NCBI GenBank assembly: GCA_003133005.1
Contig: PKZI01000053.1
Span: 1-9,907, forward strand
Direction: 5' to 3'
Length of the DNA stretch: 9,907 nt
From: Acidimicrobiaceae bacterium
GTDB lineage: Bacteria > Actinomycetota > Acidimicrobiia > Acidimicrobiales > RAAP-2
Shown here piece by piece: positions 7,002 to 9,907 of the stretch. The first letter of the stretch is position 1. Each line of letters starts with the position of its first letter. Made by a program: the position numbers and the translations under genes. The notes beneath the pieces are model-generated. The model did no database searches, was not told where the DNA came from, and saw only the letters and a list, made by a program, of their open reading frames with translations.

Positions 7002-8278
7002 CCTACATACCAACGACGCTCATTGAGCGCACGTTTCGCGAAAAGATCGTGCTCGTCGGTGTGCAGTTTCCGGGGGTCACGGGCGAAGAACTCGAGCGTC
7101 AACTCGACGAATTGGCGTTGCTCGTCGACACCGCGGGCGCCGACGTCGTTGCGCGCGTCGTCCAGCGCCGCGACTCGCCCGATCCCGCGACGTTCCTCGG
7201 GTCGGGCAAGGTCGACGAACTGCGTGACATCTGTCTCGCGGTTGACTCGGACACGGTGGTCTTTGAGCACACGCTCTCGCCGGCGCAGCAAAGAAATCTC
7301 GAGAAGATTCTCGGGCGCACCGCGATTGATCGCACCGCCGTGATCTTGGACATCTTCGCGCAAAACGCGCGCACGCCTGAGGGCAAGGCGCAGGTGGAGC
7401 TCGCGCTTCTTCAGTACCGACTCCCGCGACTTCGTCGCGCGAGTGGATCGCTATCCCAGCAGGCCGGTGGTATTGGCACGAGAGGACCAGGTGAAACCCA
7501 GCTCGAAGTCGATCGTCGTCGTCTGGTCAATCGCATCCATCACATACGTAACGAATTAAAGGACATCGATCGCACGCGCGGGGTCCAGCGCCAGGGTCGC
7601 GCGCGCGGTCGACACCGTGAAGTGACCCTGGTGGGCTACACCAACGCGGGAAAGTCCTCGATGCTCAACGCGCTCACCGACGCCGACGTCGTCGCCGAGA
7701 ACCGCCTTTTCGTTACGCTCGACCCTCGCACGCGCCAGCGCCAGTTGCCCGGGGGTGAGACGGTGCTGTTCACTGACACGGTGGGCTTCATCTCGAATTT
7801 GCCGCACGAACTCGTCGAGGCCTTCATGAGCACGCTTAAGTCCGTGCAACTGGCGGACCTTCTCGTGCACGTGGTCGACGGTGCGAGTGACGACGCCGAA
7901 CTACAGATCAGCGCGGTACACGACGTGCTCAAAGAGATCGGGGCCGACGAAGTGCCCGAGTTGCTCGTCTTTAACAAGGCGGACGTCCCAGGATCGCGTG
8001 CGCGCGACCTCGCAAAGCTGCACGAAGGCAGTGTCTACGTGTCGGCCCTGACGGGCGAGAATCTCGACGAGGTCATTGCCACGATCGGTGAGCGTCTGCG
8101 TACGAACGACCGTCTGATTACGCTGCGTCTGCCGCTTGATCGGGGCGACTTGTTGGCCGCGGCGCACCGCGAGGGAGAGGTCGTCGAGACCTCGGTCACG
8201 AGCGAGGGCGTCCTGTTGCGAGTGGTGCTCGACGCCGTCGGAGCGGCGCGATTCGACGAATGGCGAGTACCCGCGTGA
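6998..8278 (+). CDS. hflX: Ribosome-associated GTPase HflX
   Basis: HflX is a TRAFAC-class GTPase that binds the large ribosomal subunit and splits or rescues stalled ribosomes under stress. With the GTG at 6998 the protein has 426 residues. The N-terminal HflX domain holds FLGSGKVDEL (residues 66-75), the helical linker (about 165-205) and the glycine-rich GGIGTRGPGETQLEVDRRR (157-175). The G domain has G1 GYTNAGKSS (213-221), G2 FVTLDPRTR, G3 DTVGF (260-264), G4 NKAD (326-329) and G5 SAL (349-351). A C-terminal domain of about 60 residues follows. Another in-frame GTG at 6986 would add four residues; I prefer 6998 because it makes a GTGA overlap with the dapF stop, as at three other junctions here. 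The miaA-dapF-hflX order is common in Actinobacteria. Its own stop overlaps the dapC start. Confidence 0.96.
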   Translation: MTYIPTTLIERTFREKIVLVGVQFPGVTGEELERQLDELALLVDTAGADVVARVVQRRDSPDPATFLGSGKVDELRDICLAVDSDTVVFEHTLSPAQQRNLEKILGRTAIDRTAVILDIFAQNARTPEGKAQVELALLQYRLPRLRRASGSLSQQAGGIGTRGPGETQLEVDRRRLVNRIHHIRNELKDIDRTRGVQRQGRARGRHREVTLVGYTNAGKSSMLNALTDADVVAENRLFVTLDPRTRQRQLPGGETVLFTDTVGFISNLPHELVEAFMSTLKSVQLADLLVHVVDGASDDAELQISAVHDVLKEIGADEVPELLVFNKADVPGSRARDLAKLHEGSVYVSALTGENLDEVIATIGERLRTNDRLITLRLPLDRGDLLAAAHREGEVVETSVTSEGVLLRVVLDAVGAARFDEWRVPA

Positions 8279-9378
8279 GTTTTGTGCCACCTCCGTATCC
8301 CTACGAGCGCCTCGACCGATTGAAAACGCTCGCCGCGCATCATGAGGGTGGTCCCATTGACTGCTCGATCGGCACGCCCATCGACGCACCTCCCGATTTC
8401 GTGATCGAAGAACTCGCCAAAGGCGTAGGGGCACGGGGATACCCCGCGTCGATTGGCTCGGCCGATTTTCGTGCCGCTGCGGCCGGTTGGCTCGATCGTC
8501 GCTTTGGCGTCACGGTGGGTCCCGATCAGCTTGCGGGGTGCGTGGGCACGAAGGAGTTCGTGGCGTCGCTCGCGCAGTACTTGCACCTTCGTTCACCCGA
8601 GCGCGACACCGTACTCTTTCCCGCCATTAGTTACCCGACGTACGCCATGAGCGCCGTGCTCGCCGGACTTCGAGCTGTGCCCGTTGCCCTCAAGGGTGGT
8701 GAGCTTGACCTCGCGTCGATCGGTATCGAGGACGCGAGTCGCGCGCTCGTGCTGTGGTCGAATTCTCCCTCAAATCCAACGGGCGGACTGGACGATCTCG
8801 AGGCAGTCGCCGCGTGGGGACAGCGTCACGGAGTACTGGTCGCGAGTGATGAATGTTACGCCGAGTTCACATGGACCGGCCGACCACGCTCCATACTCGA
8901 GCACACGCTCGAAGGCGTACTCGCGCTGCATTCGATTTCGAAGCGCTCGAACCTCGCGGGCGTGCGGGCGGGGTTCTATGCCGGGGACCCTGAGATAGTC
9001 GCGTACCTGCGCCTCGTTCGCCAGCACGCGGGCCTAATGATCCCCGGTCCGGTGCAGGCGGCCGTTGCGCTCGCGTACGGCGACGACGAGCACGTCGTGG
9101 TGCAACGCGCGCGCTATCGTCACCGGCTCGAGTTGCTCGCGAACGCCTTGATCCACGTGGGCGTCGACGCGCCACTGCCCGACGGTGGTTTCTACTTGTG
9201 GAGCTCAAAGCCCGGCGCGGACGGATGGCAATTGGCCGAGATGCTCGCGCAAGTGTCGGGACTCATCGTGAGTCCAGGGGAACTCTACGGTGATGCCGGC
9301 GCCGATTTTGTTCGAATTGCCGTAGTCCAACCGGACGAACGACTCGAGCTGGCAGCGTCGCGCCTTTCGTCGCGCTAA
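8275..9378 (+). CDS. dapC: N-succinyldiaminopimelate aminotransferase DapC (actinobacterial type)
   Basis: DapC is a PLP-dependent class I/II aminotransferase that uses glutamate to convert N-succinyl-2-amino-6-ketopimelate to N-succinyl-LL-diaminopimelate. The 367-residue protein opens with FVPPPYPYERLDRLK and CSIGTPIDAPP, the N-terminus I know from actinobacterial DapC. Fold-type I residues are visible: YPTY (120-123), N167 in NSPSNPTGG, D192 and Y195 in SDECYAEF, the Schiff-base lysine K223 in SISKRSNLAGVRAGF, and the carboxylate-binding R347 in FVRIAVV. I chose GTG at 8275, which forms a GTGA overlap with the hflX stop and has GGCGAG 7 bases upstream. ATG at 8260 would add five residues (MASTR) and is the main alternative. 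Adjacent dapD, which catalyses the preceding step, strongly supports this substrate over a generic aminotransferase. Confidence 0.92.
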   Translation: MSFVPPPYPYERLDRLKTLAAHHEGGPIDCSIGTPIDAPPDFVIEELAKGVGARGYPASIGSADFRAAAAGWLDRRFGVTVGPDQLAGCVGTKEFVASLAQYLHLRSPERDTVLFPAISYPTYAMSAVLAGLRAVPVALKGGELDLASIGIEDASRALVLWSNSPSNPTGGLDDLEAVAAWGQRHGVLVASDECYAEFTWTGRPRSILEHTLEGVLALHSISKRSNLAGVRAGFYAGDPEIVAYLRLVRQHAGLMIPGPVQAAVALAYGDDEHVVVQRARYRHRLELLANALIHVGVDAPLPDGGFYLWSSKPGADGWQLAEMLAQVSGLIVSPGELYGDAGADFVRIAVVQPDERLELAASRLSSR

Positions 9379-9389
9379 GAGGTCCCAAC

Positions 9390-9395
9390 TACGAT
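9390..9395 (+). promoter_or_regulatory. Candidate leaderless -10 element (TACGAT) for dapD
   Basis: In the 23-base gap between dapC and dapD, TACGAT matches TANNNT and is followed by exactly 6 bases and the dapD ATG at 9402. AGAGGT at 9378-9383 is 18 bases from the ATG, too far to act as a ribosome binding site. A leaderless start therefore explains the gap better. No -35 is obvious. This is the cleanest of the three such sites because it does not overlap coding sequence. Confidence 0.55.
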
Positions 9396-9401
9396 TGACG
9401 C

Positions 9402-9907
9402 ATGGCCGAGTTAGAAGAACGCATCAACACGTGGTTTGAGGACATCTCGGCGATGTCACCCGACAACCATGAGGCTCGTCGCGACGTGGAGCTCGCCATC
9501 ACCAAACTCGACGACGGACAAGTACGCGTGGCTGAGGTCGCCGCGAATGGTGAGGTCGTGGTGCACGAATGGTTGAAGAAGGCGATCATGCTGCTGTTTC
9601 GCCTTCGCGGTATGGAAAAGGTCGAGTCGGGACCTTTCGAGTATCTCGACAAGCTTGAACTGAAGCACGATTTCGAGCGGCGTGGCGTGCGCGTCGTGCC
9701 GGGAGCGGTCGCACGACGCGGGAGTTTCCTAAGTCCGGGTGTCATCCTCATGCCGAGTTTCGTCAATATCGGTGCGTGGGTGGGACCCGGGACGATGGTC
9801 GACACGTGGGTCACGGTGGGCAGTTGTGCCCAAATCGGGGCCGACGTTCACTTGGCCGGTGGCGTGGGTATCGGCGGGGTGCTCGAGCCGGCGAACGCCG
9901 TGCCGGT
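9402..9907 (+). CDS. dapD: Tetrahydrodipicolinate N-succinyltransferase DapD (3' truncated)
   Basis: DapD transfers succinyl from succinyl-CoA to tetrahydrodipicolinate, the committed step of the succinylase route to diaminopimelate. The frame is open from ATG 9402 to the window edge: 168 full codons, against about 274 residues in E. coli DapD. The N-terminal helical domain includes VRVAEV and VVHEWLKKAIMLLFRLRG (residues 53-70). The left-handed beta-helix begins near residue 100, with MPSFVNIGAWVGPGTMVDTW (117-136) and then VTVGSCAQIGADVHLAGG, GVGIGGVLEP (154-163). D134 is the likely catalytic Asp. These motifs match the E. coli type closely and not the longer M. tuberculosis type. The start aligns with the E. 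coli N-terminus. It follows dapC by 23 bases with a candidate promoter between. Missing at the right edge are the remaining hexapeptide coils and the C-terminal domain. Confidence 0.95.
   Translation, partial: MAELEERINTWFEDISAMSPDNHEARRDVELAITKLDDGQVRVAEVAANGEVVVHEWLKKAIMLLFRLRGMEKVESGPFEYLDKLELKHDFERRGVRVVPGAVARRGSFLSPGVILMPSFVNIGAWVGPGTMVDTWVTVGSCAQIGADVHLAGGVGIGGVLEPANAVP

Noticed and set aside
9378..9383. AGAGGT as a Shine-Dalgarno for dapD
   Set aside because: It ends 18 bases before the ATG, well beyond workable spacing, and overlaps the dapC stop.
9389..9814. Minus-strand open frame opposite the start of dapD
   Set aside because: It is a shadow: the + strand frame from 9402 encodes unmistakable DapD motifs up to the window edge.
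1..9907. A hidden defence system, mobile element, CRISPR array or biosynthetic novelty
   Set aside because: All ten genes are recognisable housekeeping families, gaps are at most 23 bases, and I saw no direct-repeat arrays, transposase motifs or tRNA-like folds.

Overview
This is a GC-rich, gene-dense stretch of bacterial chromosome. All ten recognisable genes lie on the + strand and the longest intergenic gap is 23 bases. The organism is most likely an actinobacterium, and my best guess is a deep-branching class such as Acidimicrobiia. The reasons are the actinobacterial form of the FtsK gamma recognition helix, a DapC of the actinobacterial aminotransferase type, frequent GTG starts, almost no Shine-Dalgarno sequences, and three candidate leaderless promoters of the mycobacterial TANNNT type. 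The class-level placement is inference. I see no tRNA, rRNA, CRISPR array, mobile element or prophage gene.

Layout. Positions 1-948 hold the C-terminal part of ftsK (DNA translocase), cut by the left edge. Then come a membrane-anchored D-Ala-D-Ala carboxypeptidase of family S11 (952-2172), homoserine kinase thrB (2177-3022), an RhtA-like EamA exporter (3019-3897), miaB (3907-5298), miaA (5295-6227), dapF (6234-7001), hflX (6998-8278), dapC (8275-9378) and the first 168 codons of dapD (from 9402, cut by the right edge).

How the genes fit together. The window links peptidoglycan and division (ftsK, the carboxypeptidase) with aspartate-family amino acids: thrB leads to threonine, the RhtA-like protein may export homoserine or threonine, and dapD, dapC and dapF belong to the succinylase route to meso-diaminopimelate and lysine. 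Between them sit the two enzymes that make ms2i6A37 in tRNA (miaA, miaB) and the ribosome-associated GTPase hflX.

Transcription and translation. Genes fall into two classes by their junctions. Four starts overlap the previous stop as NTGA (TTGA at thrB/exporter; GTGA at miaB/miaA, dapF/hflX and hflX/dapC), which suggests translational coupling. Three other starts (thrB, miaB, dapD) each have a TANNNT hexamer exactly 6 bases before the start codon, as in actinobacterial leaderless promoters. This would divide the run into sub-operons ftsK-carboxypeptidase, thrB-exporter, miaB-miaA-dapF-hflX-dapC, and dapD onward.

The content is mostly housekeeping, and I did not find a new biological system. 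The points most worth a second look are the Ser in place of the first catalytic Cys of DapF, the altered SxN motif of the carboxypeptidase, the repeated leaderless-promoter geometry, and a perfect 12-base inverted repeat in the ftsK linker.
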